Source of the DNA: Micromussa lordhowensis
Taxonomy: Eukaryota > Cnidaria > Anthozoa > Scleractinia > Lobophylliidae
Direction of reading: 5' to 3'
Length of the DNA stretch: 64,000 nucleotides
Assembly (NCBI GenBank): GCA_964020085.1
Contig: OZ026604.1
Coordinates: 21,013,894 to 21,077,893 of the forward strand
Shown here: in pieces, positions 1 through 12,600 of the stretch
Numbering within the stretch: the stretch's first letter is position 1
How the letters are laid out: every line of letters begins with the position of its first letter
Made by a program: the position numbers and the translations under genes
Notes under the pieces: generated by a model
What the model saw: the letters and a program-made list of their open reading frames with translations, nothing else
Database searches by the model: none
Told to the model about the DNA's origin: nothing

Positions 1-78
1 CACTAATGACCTGAAAATCGTGCGCAGTACGGATGCGCAATGCAGTACTAAGGAATTACGTTAAGCTAGATATCTGTT

Positions 79-79
79 A

Positions 80-113
<34 letters not shown>

Positions 114-261
114 GAGAGTTTTCATTGGCTTAGCCCTCATGGTATATGAGCCATTATACCATGATCTACAAAGATGGCAGCGTATGCGTGATTTTTGGGG
201 CCTTTTTGTTTTTATTGTAGCCTAGTTTTCTATTTTTGGGAGGCGTTTTTGAAAAAAAAAA

Positions 262-298
<37 letters not shown>

Positions 299-321
299 TA
301 TAGCCAACTCGGCGCTACGCA

Positions 322-373
<52 letters not shown>

Positions 374-376
374 TTA
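79..376 (+). mobile_element. MITE-like repeat, family A copy 1, with terminal 115 bp palindrome
   Basis: Begins near AAAACTGGATCATTGG and ends in a near-perfect palindrome (about 259-376) whose arms read TTATTCCACTCGCGC and its complement. The same roughly 300 bp unit recurs inverted at 53217-53521 and in direct orientation at 55054-55317. It ends 30 bp before a CAND1 coding exon (406). No transposase is encoded; non-autonomous foldback element is the best description. Confidence 0.8.
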
Positions 377-405
377 ATTAATCTGTCTTTTTTTCTTTCT
401 TGTAG

Positions 406-3400
406 AAAGAGCTCATCCGGGAAGTTGAAATGGGTCCGTTCAAACACACAGTGGATGATGGCTTGGATATCAGAAAGGTGCGCGCTTGTTCGTTGTTTTC
501 TATGGCGCTTTGCCTTTGACAAAAACTTTATAGCACTTTCGAAACGGGAACAACTGGTTCAGACATTTCGTGAGAAAGTTTCCGCGGAAAATCCGAGGAA
601 TGTTGAATTGTCGCAGTGTAAACCACGCAACCGAAAATTCCGGGAAGAAAATGAATGGAACGGAAAGTCCTGGGTATACTTCGCGAGATTTTCCTCTTTT
701 GCGGAAATTTCTGAAAATGTTGTTCCACTTTCCACTGATTAAGTCCTGAAATACAAAATGGAGACGTTTGTCGAATTGAAAGAGCCTCAATTCAGTGTAT
801 GTCTGTTTACTGTATAGGTTACTGTATAGTGGTGATCACGGAGGGTGCGGTTGGTGTATTTTTCTTTCCTCGTCAGAATTAAGGTGTTACTGCGAAGTAG
901 AGTATTAGCTTCGTCTTTGCGTCAAAAAAAACTCCTTAGGAGATACAGGGCGCGTTTCATTTAACGGAAATTTGTGGGAAAGTTTCCAGAAAACCCGGAG
1001 AGTGTTGAATTTCCGAAATGCTAATCATTCAACGGAAGATTGCGGAAATTCAGAGAGGAAAGTGAAATGGAACGGGAATTCTCGGTAACAAATTTCTGAA
1101 AATTTCTGTATACCTCGCAAAGCTGTCCTCTTCAGGAAATTCCTGAAAATAATGTAACTTTAATATTCGTCACTGGAGTTTTCCGGAAATAAAAACGGGA
1201 ATTTTTCATCGAATTCTCTACTTGCACCAATCCCATTTATATACACCTCTTTTACCCCCAAAATTTTGCATAATCATCAATTTCTCATGGGACATAAAGG
1301 TGTCCCAAGAGAAATCGAAAACAATGCCTATGCAAATCTTTTTGGGAGTAAAAGAGGTGTATTATGGGATTGTGCTAGTAGAGAATGGTTAAGCGCCCAC
1401 AGTGTATGACTCAAAGGGGCTTTGTAGAGGTCACAGATAGCTCAAGAGGGAGGGGTTCAAAGGGGTCTGTTACAGCACCTCTTTTGTATTTTGGACTGGG
1501 GTTTGAGTGATGAATCTCATGAAAGATGAATGGTGGTATAATCTCCATTTGCTCTTCATCAGGCTGCGTTTGAATGTATGTACACACTTCTCGACACTTG
1601 TCTCGACCGGCTGGATATCTTCGAGTTTCTGAGTCACGTGGAAGACGGGCTTAAAGACCACTATGATATCAAGGTTAGTACGTTCACGTGTGCGATCACG
1701 TGTACGATCACGTGTTAAACAGTGCAAACCTGAGGAAATGAACAGACGCTTCTTCTTCCAACCTGTTTTAACCCTGGATAGGGGACAGGGCTGCTACTTT
1801 GGTCCACGTTACGTTGAAAATGCAGCTTTATTTCTACGGTTAGGCCTTCCGTCCACACTAATCCGTCACCAAAACGGAGCTTTTCGAAAAGAGGAGTTTG
1901 AAAACGCCAATTAAGCCGGCGCTTTTATTGTGGACGGAGAACATTTTAAAAACGGAGCTTTTCGAAAACGAGGGCGACACGATAATCATGCGATTTCCCT
2001 ACCCGAATTTTTCTCAAACACAAATCCGAAATGACCGCTGATTGTGGCGGTTTAAAATTTCTCCGGCGTAGAGTGGACAGAAAACATCTGATGCGTTTTC
2101 AGAGTGAAATCACCGTTTTTAAAATTCTCCGGCGTTGTGTGTAGTAACACTGGCAGCCCTTGTAATGGGAAACTAAAGGCTAGAGGCTTAAGTTTTTTTA
2201 CCTGTGCTTTGCTATTTAGATGCTGACGTTCTTGATGTTAGTGAGACTTTCGTCTTTGTGTCCAAATGCTATTCTACAACGTGAGTATTCGCATTGTGCT
2301 TCGCGCATTCTGGTTAATAAATGTCGTGTTGATTTTGACAACCGTTCCCCTCTCCACCAATAGGCATCGAGTTTTGTGATGAAAGCGGATTTGTCTCATG
2401 GATACTGAGACATAATTCTTCGGGAACTGACCTTAGTTATCCCCTGTGAAATTGATTCTTTGAATACCCCTGGGGAACTGACGTGTACTTCATCCGGAGG
2501 TAGATATCCCAGGCACTATTACAAGTTAATAGCCCCGGGAGTGCATCCCACTTAAACTGCAGGAAAGTATCCCCCAGAAACTCGCCCAGTTCGCATTCGT
2601 TCTCCTTTGTTCCAACTGTGGTTCTGTTTTCCTCCAGGTGTAGATATTCTCGTGGAACCTCTTCGCGCGACGTTACAAACCAAGGTGAAGGCCAATTCAG
2701 TTAAACAAGAATTCGAGAAACAAGACGAGCTTAAACGATCCGCGCTCAGAGCTGTGGCTGCGCTCCTGTCGATTCCGGACAGTGGTAAGTGGCTAAAATA
2801 ACCAGTTTACTTGACCTTGATTGGCTGAGAGCCAGTGAAATTCTCTGTAATCCCCACCCGATTGAGGATATCCGAAATCTTGCGAATAATTTCGAAGACA
2901 TATTTCCGAACGTCCCCGGAGGTGTCCGAAGATGTTTCAGAAATCTCACGTGATGTGCTCAGCGAGTCACGTGGTGAAGCGAAAAGTGATATTCCCAGTT
3001 TTGCAAATCTGCGTTTTCTGTTTCCATATTTATTTTTCAAACTGAATAGTACTAAACATTGTGAACAAACTAGAAGTGTTGTTTTTCGAATGCCCACGGA
3101 ATTATTTTGACACAACAACTTAGAAAAGGAGTTCCCCGAAAAAGAGCAACCTTTCGTAAAAAAATATTTGAACCACAGCAAACACAAAACACAATCACCT
3201 GTATATGGCGCGAACATATACACTTAAATGCAATAACGTCATAAAAAAAGCAAAAAGTCAAATAGGAATTAATCAGGCAAATTTACATTTCCATCGTTCT
3301 TGGATACTGCACATGTATGAAAAAATACATTGTTCATTCATGTCATTCATTTACAGGATATTTTTCATTGAGGTACAGTATCTGAGAACAATGGAAATTT

Positions 3401-4059
3401 AAATTTGTCTAATTCATTCCTATTTGGCTTTTTGCTTCTTTGGCGCAAAAGTATGCTCAGATATTAGTCCGCGGACAATATCTGTTCCGAGAAGCGTATC
3501 GTTTTCTAGTTGCGAAGCTCTAGAAAAACTCTGAATTTCGAGGAACAGGCAATGTTCGAGAGCCAATATCCGAGTTGTTTTTAAAGGCAAATGGAGGCTG
3601 TTGTATTTATTATCCTTCAAATATTTTTAGCAACACACGGGGTTTGAAAATTGGGGGATATAACTCGGATATTCCCCAGTTTTAGCTAGGGCATATTCAG
3701 CCACGTGACGCGTTTAGATCCATCGTGTGCGAACCAAAATAGTTGGAGGATTTTTAGTACGGATATTTTTTAAGCGGATTTTCTTTCTTCCGGAAAGCAA
3801 ACAGTGACTTGAAAACTCGGCAGACACGCACTTGACCAATTTGTAGATAGTTTTGAATGTGACTTGCTGTACAAGTGTTATCATTATTTTTTCTACTTTC
3901 AATCATCCTAAGTGAGACATTGTTGTCGGATTTGTTTCAGATAAAAGTCCACTGCTCAGTGAATTCCTTGCACAGATCAAATCGAGTCCTGAGCTGTCCT
4001 CCATGTTTGATTCCATTCAAAGAGATGCCGGCTCCGCAGATTCCATGGATACCAGCTGA
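406..4059 (+). CDS. CAND1: CAND1-like cullin exchange factor, 3' end (last five coding exons)
   Basis: Exons join as 406..477, 1563..1673, 2220..2280, 2638..2784 and 3941..4059; all have AG/GT borders, phases agree, and together they give 169 residues plus a TGA stop at 4057-4059. The reading begins [20 protein letters not shown] and includes [25 protein letters not shown] and the C-terminal SMDTS, which I recognise as the extreme C-terminal HEAT/TIP120 region of animal CAND1. Family knowledge: CAND1 wraps unneddylated cullin-RBX1 and drives exchange of substrate receptors in SCF and other cullin-RING ligases, in cytosol and nucleus. The 5' part lies left of the window. Introns are filled with repeats. 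Sequence conservation to vertebrate CAND1 is very high, so an intact functional gene is expected. CAND2 is the only realistic alternative. A possible poly(A) signal AATAAA lies at 4682. Confidence 0.95.
540..1215. repeat. Two diverged copies of a ~250 bp repeat in a CAND1 intron
   Basis: About 545-790 and 955-1215 share blocks in the same order: GAAAGTTTCC near the start, GTGTTGAAT/TGTTGAAT, AATGGAACGG, GTATAC-TTCGC/CTCGC, GGAAATT-CTGAAAAT and a tail ending in TCGAATT. Some forward and reverse ORFs here are by-products of the repeat. The origin is unknown. Confidence 0.6.
1213..1389. repeat. Inverted-repeat (foldback) element in CAND1 intron
   Basis: Left arm TCTCTACTTGCACCAATCCC with ACACCTCTTTTACCC pairs with right arm GGGAGTAAAAGAGGTGTATT followed by TGGGATTGTGCTAGTAGAGA. 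Non-coding, MITE-like. Confidence 0.7.
1684..1715. promoter_or_regulatory. Three CACGTG E-boxes at 12 bp spacing just inside a CAND1 intron
   Basis: CACGTG occurs at 1685-1690, 1697-1702 and 1709-1714, eleven bases after the donor of the 1563-1673 exon. The spacing is exactly 12 bp (unit TCACGTGTRCGA), so it is a three-copy tandem repeat. CACGTG is the binding core for bHLH-zip factors such as USF, MYC/MAX and TFEB; regulatory use here is inference. Confidence 0.4.
1841..2155. mobile_element. MITE-like repeat, family B copy 1
   Basis: Contains GTCCACACTAATCCGTCAC, AACGGAGCTTTTCGAAAA (twice) and an end with CTCCGGCGTTGTGTGTAG. Related sequence occurs at 17762-17960 and 37555-37920. Non-coding. 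Confidence 0.6.
3250..3435. repeat. Inverted-repeat element
   Basis: Left arm GCAAAAAGTCAAATAGGAAT with AAATTTACATTTCC is complementary to the right arm GGAAATTTAAATTTGTC and CCTATTTGGCTTTTTGC. It lies in the last CAND1 intron and encodes nothing. Confidence 0.7.
3430..3725. repeat. Dispersed repeat family C, copy 1
   Basis: Blocks ATATCTGTTCCGAGAAGCG, GCTCTAGAAAAACT, AAATGGAGGCTGTTGT, TTATTATCCTTCAAAT and CAGCCACGTGACGCGTTTA recur in order at about 45010-45280 and/or 52975-53200. It abuts the inverted repeat at 3250-3435. Function unknown. Confidence 0.6.
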
Positions 4060-5098
4060 ATATCCTGAACTCGTGTGACCATATCAAACAAAAAAGAAAA
4101 GAAAAAAACAGTAAACAAACACTCTCCTACACTGAGATATAGAGCAGTATCGTGTTCAAACGAGTCGTAATTCTCTCTGCGCAGAGGAAATAAGGCTGTT
4201 GAAGACTGTGTTGTAATTCGCCTAACCTGATGATGCTTGAGCCATTTAAACTCTTTCAGTCCCAAGTTGAAAATGTTAATTCTCCTTACTGTCAGCCAAA
4301 TGGTTCTTTTAATGTCAACTATGAGAATTTGGAGTTACATCAAACTAAATCGTGTAGTTGATGATTTTCTTTGTTCTCGTCACCTGTTTGATTGAAACTG
4401 TATTGGTATTTCGATAAGAAATGAGAGTTAGATCTCTCCTGGCATTTAAAGGGTTAAAGAAGTTGTCACGTTATATAGATATAAAACAAATCAACTTCAA
4501 ATCAGTGCGAACCTTAAAAAAATCAGTTGGTAAAAGTAGAAAAACACTAAAGAAGTGAAAAAAGCAAAACCAAAAAAACGCGCGCAGTTTTTCAAGTTGT
4601 AGCTCCTCTGATCCTCAGCCTTGATCAAAACCTCTTTTCCCCTTACCTTTGTAATGCAAATTCCACCAGGCAAGTCAGAGGAATAAAGCATCTCATCACT
4701 TCTAAAAGATTCCTGGCTAAAGGCAAATTTCTCCCAAGGCAAATAATAGATAATCCACTAAACTGTTAGAAGTAGGCTAGTCCTACAAGTACAAGTTGTT
4801 TTGTTAATTCCATGACCTAGTCAAGTTCTATGATGAGACATTTCATACCTTATCTCGTACCTCCTTCAAAGCCATAATGTCACTAGCAGCTCCATGGGGC
4901 GCGCGAGGAACGTGGGCACGCGCCAGAGGAAGTGCGCGCGCGCGAAAAAGCGAAGAAAAAGCGAATACATATATCTTATTAGACGTTTTGGTGTGTAGTA
5001 TCGCTGTATATTTTTACGAGTTGTTCAGTATTTTGACGAGCCCGTAGGGCGAGTCAAAATACAAACAACGAGTAAAAATATACTGCGATACTACACAC

Positions 5099-5130
<32 letters not shown>

Positions 5131-6607
5131 GATTTCTTTTCCCAAAATTCCGACTTGCCAAGGTTTTGAACTTCACGCGGCCGGGAGGAATGAGACGAGT
5201 ACAAATATCTGTTATCTGTACTCGTTTCGCGCGATATTTGTACTCTAGGAAGCGGGGTTGGATAATAATGGTCAATGCTACCTCTCCTGTTGTTGGTCTC
5301 CCTCGCACTCTACACTGAAACGTTTCTTGTGTATGAAGTGTTTTCCTCCCGATAATTGATAACGTGGGTGTGAAGAGAGCTTTCCTGGCGTTACTTTAGT
5401 TACCGGCCTTTTTTCGGAACCTTTGCTAAGGCCACATTTTATCCGCCACTAATGTTTCTGGTAAGGACTATTTTGCAATTTGAAAGCATTAAACGTTCTT
5501 GGAACGTTCTTTTCACCGTCTGTCTTTGATCCGCTTACAGAAATGACTCGGTCTATGTTTGTTCGCTACTGTTTACCAGAGAATAATTATGCGAAAAGTG
5601 TTTCAACTGTTAATCGGCTCTTGAGTAGCGTGGAAGGTTGTCTTTCTCCTGAGCTAGTGATGTATGGAGATTATAATTTTTTTGTGTTCCGGCTTGTTCC
5701 ATGTTCCGGCTTTTATCGACAGCCTATTCGTTGCACATACCCATAATCCTTTGCGTTGTTGGGGGGTAACCAGTAGAAGAAATGTATGGTATCATGACAA
5801 AAATTAGTTCGGTGAGCTCGCAAAACCAGCTACCTAATGCTTAAAAATGCACCAGAATTTACCAAAATCATGATAGGAGAAATTTGTACTAGTTTATAAC
5901 TAAATGTAGAGAATTTTTTTTTGTCCATACATCGTCTTGTAATTTTACAGAGCTAAGAAATTGTGATGTTATAGAAGATAAAAAATAAGACACTTCTCCA
6001 AGTTTTAGCCCTGTGCGTTTCCCCAAACTTCAGATGTTCGTCGAAATGTTTCGCAGAAACTTACAGAGCCCAGTATGAAAACGCCATGTTGGTGAACCTC
6101 CATGGTACACCAATATGGCGGCCGGAAAATAGTGTAAACATCTGGAACTTACTTTGGCTTTCTAGGCGAGTGATTATCAGTACTGAAAAAACAAGTATTT
6201 ACATAAGCACTTTTCCTAATGCTCTAGCTTCTAACAGGGCGCCCCGCCCCCAAGCCAGGGAAACGGGAACGAGGTTGGCAGGGCTCAAAATCATGAGATA
6301 AGGATATATTTTTCAACAAATTTGATCGTAGCCTTGTGTCACGCACCTCCATAACCCGGAAATTCAAAATGCTCTGGAGCATGAGCTGTAAAGTTGTAAG
6401 CAGATCTAAATATGTCACCTCTTATACCTGATGAGGATAAAAACTTTGGTGGATTTTAGAAATTGATGACGTCACGTGTTCGCGTTTGACGCACGAATTT
6501 AAAAATCTGACGTTTGTTGGTCCCATGACAACCGGGGATTCCCCTTCTCTTGTCCAATAATAGTTCCAGGCCTTCTCGTCCACTTGGACATGATGAAGTA
6601 AATAACG
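4060..6607. other. CAND1 3' UTR and intergenic region, no gene recognised
   Basis: The first few hundred bases are presumably CAND1 3' UTR. Then a GC-rich stretch with (GC)n runs at 4900-4945 and a palindromic element at 4975-5114. ORFs near 5480-5746 and 6086-6301 lack splice context, family motifs or good starts, so I do not call them. The last 150 bases before 6608 presumably hold the promoter of the next gene; no TATA box is visible. Confidence 0.5.
4975..5114. mobile_element. Perfect-armed palindromic (foldback) element
   Basis: The 60 bp arms start CTTATTAGACGTTTTGGTGT and close with the complement; centre CGAGCCCGTAGGGCGAGTC. Immediately downstream, 5114-5270 has a second weaker inverted pair (ATTATCCAAC / GTTGGATAAT), perhaps part of the same element. 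Non-coding. Confidence 0.85.
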
Positions 6608-9600
6608 ATGGCGGCCGGAGAAGATGAAGACGCCGCCTATTCCTCCTTCAACGACTCTTTCCCTTCCAGTTCCTCGTCGTTGTCAAGTAGGTGTAGATCT
6701 GTCTCAGAGACAAACAGCAGTGGACTCACAAGTGGCTCTGAAGGTATTAAATAGTTGATGTTGAAAATCTGAGTCAATTAAAACTTGTGTCAAAGTGTTG
6801 TTTAATTTTCCGCAATTCTTTCGACTTTCCTAATTCAGGTGACACGCAGGCATTTGCAGACGAAGGAATATACGGCTGGATCTGTTGTTTGATAGACGAA
6901 GGGCTAATCGCTCGATTTGTCAATCGCCAAGCCGGAGTTTACGAGCTGGACTGGCAAGATGCTGTGTGGAAATACTGGTTTGAATTTCGAGCAACGCGGA
7001 AAGATCAAAAACGTACCAAAGACGTTATGTTTAATCATAGAACTGCGAGCAATAATTTAAGAGCTGCTCTGTTAAATTCCTACAAGGATAAAGGCGCTGA
7101 AGAATATCCAGAAAAGAAGGTGATGGATCGGAGAAATAAGACGATAAAACGCAGCTTTAGAATGCCATCAACTGTGATCGAGAAACTATCAAATTGCACG
7201 GGACCAGATGTAAGTTTATCGCATTATATTAGCAGTGGGTACAGTGTTAATTATATATGCTTGTGTATGTACTATTTAGATCTAATGTATCTACGTCCGT
7301 TCACTCTCGCACTTGAAAACGTTTCATACAATTTCTAAGTTAGTAAGTATATGTCCTATTTGAAATATTTGTTTATTTATTTACAGTGTCCCCAATTAGC
7401 ACAACAGTGCTAAATACATATGACATTTAAATAAAGTTATTATTATTATTATTATTATTATTGTTGTTGTTATTGTTATTGTTATTGTTATTATTATTGT
7501 AACCTTTGAGAATCATGAAATGGGTGTTGACATCCAAGTGGACTAGAAATGTGTGACAATTGTAATAACGTACGTCACATAATTACCTCGTCTTCCCATT
7601 TTCCACTCAAAGTTGATTCATGTGGAACATTCCATCTTTCATCTGTCATCAGAGTTTCATCTTTCTCTCCAGTCTTCAGCAATAGGAACAGAGATAATGC
7701 TACAATGTATAGCTGTATAAGAAAACTTCAAGTGTATGGTTTCCTTTAGAATGTACATTAGTTTACTTCAGTTGAGCAATGTCGTTTTTTTTTTCCAGTC
7801 TAATTACTCATTCACTTAGCAGGGGGACATCCAGAAAATTCGGAAACGGAAGGCTGTAGCTAAATAAAATATTTTAAGATCTTTAAAATTTTGCCAGTGA
7901 AAGAGTATGACACAGTCTTTTTGTCCTCCGTACCCCCCCCCCCCCCCCTCACAATCTCCTTGGTCTTTTTACCTATTAATCTATGTTTGGGTCAAACTAT
8001 AAATTCATTCAAAATGTAATGCACCATACCTTGCCATCTCTAATACAGTCATCTCTGTACCCAAGTGACATTTTTTTGTGATTTATCTTTTTGAAGAAAA
8101 CTACTAGTACTAAAGTTGGTTTGAAGACATCGGTTGGAGGACAGTCATTTTCTCCAGATTTGCACACAGCAGAGCAACCTAATGAAGGTGCATTTTACAA
8201 TAGATCCATTGACGGCTCTTGACATATTTTTATAATTAAACTACTGAATAATTTATGTTCACATCTTTGACCTTGAATGGCATTCATTTCAATTTGTAAT
8301 GTACTTTGAGTAGCCCAATTGCTAGAGTGGTTTTCAGTTTCAATGTCAAAAGTAAAACGTGGTATTACGAAGTACTGTATATTAATCAAAACAATAGGTA
8401 TCGTCTCTTTCAAACATTGCGTGTCACCCTCACAAGAGCTTGTTTCAGTCAACTTAATGCTACGAATTTCCTAACACTGCGAGTTAGTTCCACGCATTTC
8501 TTTTTTTTCATAAATCAATCAAGTTCTCTTAGGCTATTGTCAGGCTAGATAATTTGGTTAACCCACTTATCTGTGAAGACCATATACATTTCAGGCTTTG
8601 TCAGGCTATTATTAAGGTTACCGTTTCATGACACTATCGCCCTGAAAAAATTACGCTTTGTCTGCAGGTTACAATCAGTAAGCCTAACATGAAACCCAAT
8701 AACACCTTAAAATTTTCAGGCTTGGTTCGTTTAACCTAACAAATTCAAGGTCAGGCTTTTGTTAGGTTTGCTTCAGGTCTCAGGTCACCAAATCCGGCCT
8801 GAATTAGGCCTGATTATGGCTTTGTTAGGCCAGCCATTTTTGTACTTGTACTTTGGTTTTAGTTTTAGCTTTTGGTTTAGCTACGACTTGAGATTGGTCA
8901 AGTGGTTTTATTAGTAAGTAATTGGTTTCGGTTTTACGACACTTTATTAAAAACTGCTCTATCCTACTGCTTATTGCAATATTAAATTAAAATTTAATCA
9001 CTGTATGTAATCACAATATCAGCAGGATCTTCACTGACTAGTTCATAAGGCATGACACCTTTTGATTATCTAAAGATTATCTGCAAGTTTTTGTGCTACT
9101 TGCATTGTTAAGTATTTCAGTGACTGAAACTAATTCAACATGAAAATATTGTTTCAACAGAAGCTGCTTATAATCCAACATACTCCTGTTTGGTCTCTCC
9201 CATGAACGTCATTAATGTTAATATGGAGGTAACAATTTTTTTTATACTTATAAGTAAACGTATTTAATTTTAAAAATGTGCTTTATTCATGGATAAAAAG
9301 CTGTGTTGTTTCTGATTAATATACCAGGAATCTATATATCAAAAAGATTTTAGTTCATTTGAAAACAAGTGGGTGTTGAAAGAATTACAGGTACATATCA
9401 TCAGTGCATTGCAAAAATCAAATCAAATGGAAGTTAGTTCGAGTTAGCAGGAGAGTTCGAGTTATCCAAGTTCGAATTACCAGGGTTCTACATGTACTGT
9501 AGTTTTATGTCCATGTGCACGTGTAAGACTTTACCTTTGAGCAGTAATGAGCTTGTTATGCATAGTTCACAGGGACAGTTGTGCATACACTCAGACAGAG

Positions 9601-12600
9601 AGAACAAAGTAACAATTCACAAGAATTGTCATTTATTAGTTCCACCAGCCAGACAAATAACCAGGCTTTTGCCAAAATGTGAATAAAGAGTTGAAGTTGG
9701 GGTTGAAGGCTGGACCAAGGATTTAGGGAAATATACACTTAGAAAACCTCTTATTCCTGTAAAGCTAAGATTGACCTCAATAAGATTAAGTGCGCATAAA
9801 ATAATATAAATTTTAAAACTGTTTTTGCCGCCTGACTTAATTATAGGTCCGACAGAGTTAATATACACATTTTATTACAGATTAGGGTAATTGTTATTTA
9901 TTTGTTGTCTTTTCTTGCTGTTGTTTACGAAAGTCATTCAGTACCTCAAAAAAACTCTAAAATACTGGTAGTGCTCAATTATAATTAGGTCACGGGTTCG
10001 AATCCCGTTGAAGCCCTGATTTTTTCAGGCTTCTTCTTTCCAATTGCTTAAATTGGAAAATATACTGCGATGATCATTCTTCACTTTCATCTACAACCGC
10101 AGTTGATATATGAATTATTTTCATATATACATTACATCATTTCATTCCTCAGAAGATATGAACTCAATAAAATGAACTCGCTTCCAATGTTGGTAGAGCA
10201 TCGCACCGGTATCGCGGAGGTCACAGGTTCAAATCCCGTTGAAGCCCTAATTTTTTTTTCTGGCTTCTTCTTTCCAATTGCTTAAATTGGAAAATAATTT
10301 CCAATTTAAGCGCAGTATATTTTCCAATTTAAGCGCAGTATTACTGCGATGATCATTCTTCACCTTCCCTTTATAATTAGCTTATTGGCAAATTTATTTT
10401 AGGAATCACATGAGCTCATTGATTTCATGGTCTTAAATGAGCAACATCATGACGATGATCTGAGTTCACTGGCGAGTGATCAGGATTTGACGCAGTTGTC
10501 ATCATCTGAGTGGGCATCAACAAGCCGATATGATGCAGGCCCGTCATCAGGATATGAAAGTAAATTGTTTTCCTGGTTAAAACATGCAAGATGTAAATCT
10601 TGTAACGCCAACTTTGTTACTTTTTTTATTAAAACCGCCTTTTTCTTAGCATTCATTCTCATGAAAAAATAAATAAAAAATAATAGTCTAAGACTCAGTT
10701 CCATTTGCTTTGCATGGCTAGCTAACATCTCATTTTTATAATTTTTATAAAATGTTGAATAAAATCGATCTTTATTATATATTTAAGCAATAGACCACAA
10801 GTTTCTATGGGTTATAGGCTGATAAACCACGCAGGATGTTGGTAGAACACGAGAAGAATTTGTAAATCACGAGCCGCAGGCGAGTGGTTTACGAATTCTT
10901 CGAGTGTTCTACCAACATCCCAATTGGTTTATCAGCCTAAAACCCATAGAAACTTGTGGTCTATTTGCTTTTATATAATAATTCAGAAGACGCGCGATTT
11001 TCCCATGGGTTTACCGGCACATTATAACCCATAGCTGATTGACCAATCAGAGCGCGTGCATTGATTTGGTTATTATATAAATATATATATGTCATAAATA
11101 ATTATTTATTTCCAGGAAAAATTGAGTCGTAAGATTAAAGCTTAATATATTAACAGCTATTTACATACAGTCTAAACCGAATGTCATATGCCTTATAAGC
11201 TCTTAAATTAAAATTAATTAAATACCTGTTCAATCATGTATATTGTAAATATGCATTTACCTCTGGGAAGCTTAGGCATTTGAGCACACTACATGTGCTT
11301 TTATGTGTAATTAGGTTTTGGTCCAGTCATTCAGACTAATTGCACAGGTACTCATAATTTATGCTCATACAGTCAAACATCTAAAGTATTACCTTCAACA
11401 GGTGCAGATGAAAATTTGATAAAAGAGATGGACCCAAATGAAGGCCCATACCAGGTTAATACTATAATTATCTTAATGAAAAAATTATCTGAATGATGCA
11501 ATTTTAATTTAAATTGTATGCATGAATACTTACAACAGGGGTTTTATTAAGGGGCGGGCACTGGGCAAATTGACAGACTGTGGGAGTGATGTGTGCCTGG
11601 TTTGACTGTCTAGATGGAGTAAAGGTTTTCCTTTTTAAAGAAGTTCTGTCCAAAATGTTTTGCCCCCCTGTGAAATCCAGTTGCTCTCTTGCTCGAAACA
11701 TTAATGAAACCTTGGGTGTGTCTCTAAAACGAAGACCCAAAGACCCTAAGACCCCCCTAATTTTCTAATTAGGCATTTTTACTCTTAGTGAAGTTTTGCT
11801 CCGTCTTTTATATCCGGCCAATTTTGTGATATCAACATGGTGTTATACGTAATACTTTTTAACTGCCATTTGAGCTGAGCAACCAAAAGAAACATTTACA
11901 CAAAATATCTATATTATTTTCAATTATGTGACTTAATTATAAGATAAATTTATTCATATGCACAGAATCTTCAATGCAGGTTTCATTTTTTCGTACATTT
12001 AAAATCAAGTTGCTATTTAGTCATGCATGCAAAATTAGTGAATTTTTTGTCTTGTTGGTTTTGCTGCAGGGAGGAACTATGTCCTTTATTTTCTTGGAGC
12101 AGTCACTTGATACTCGTGCACCTGGTGCTGGGAACAGGTGTAAAGTGGTGTTCTCTTCGCCAAAACACTGCCTTACTCCTCGTGAAGTAACGGCAACAGT
12201 AAAAAATCCTTTCACAATTAAAGTTCGTGTTCCTCATTGCCCAAGTAAGTTTCAGTTTGTCTGGCCTTATTTAATTTTGTTATTATAGGAATTTATTTCA
12301 CTGCTGCTACACTAATTTTCAGCTTTCAAGAATACACTGTTAATGTCTGGCCATGCATGGGATAGTAGTATTTTTCAAGTATAATAATAAACTTAGAAGA
12401 ATATTAACCTGCAAACAACGATCTTGCTAGGGTAATTGGTAATTGTTTTCCTAAGCTAACTAACTTTTCTTCAAATTAATCAGAACTTTCAGGAAAACAG
12501 CTGGCTTGTGGTAAGCTGACAGTTCAAGTGCTGGTGAAGACACTGGAAGGTTGTTACATTGGTGAAACTAGCTACACCTACACCGCAGACCTACTGACTC

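Noticed and set aside
371..790. ORFs of 123, 96 and 66 residues
   Set aside because: They overlap a CAND1 exon in another frame and a repeat; no splice or family support.
5480..5746. ORF of 88 residues after CAND1
   Set aside because: No TIR, domain, or neighbouring exon; composition like non-coding DNA.
10188..10260. Possible tRNA gene
   Set aside because: A and B boxes exist but the 5' acceptor strand is missing and a SINE body follows.
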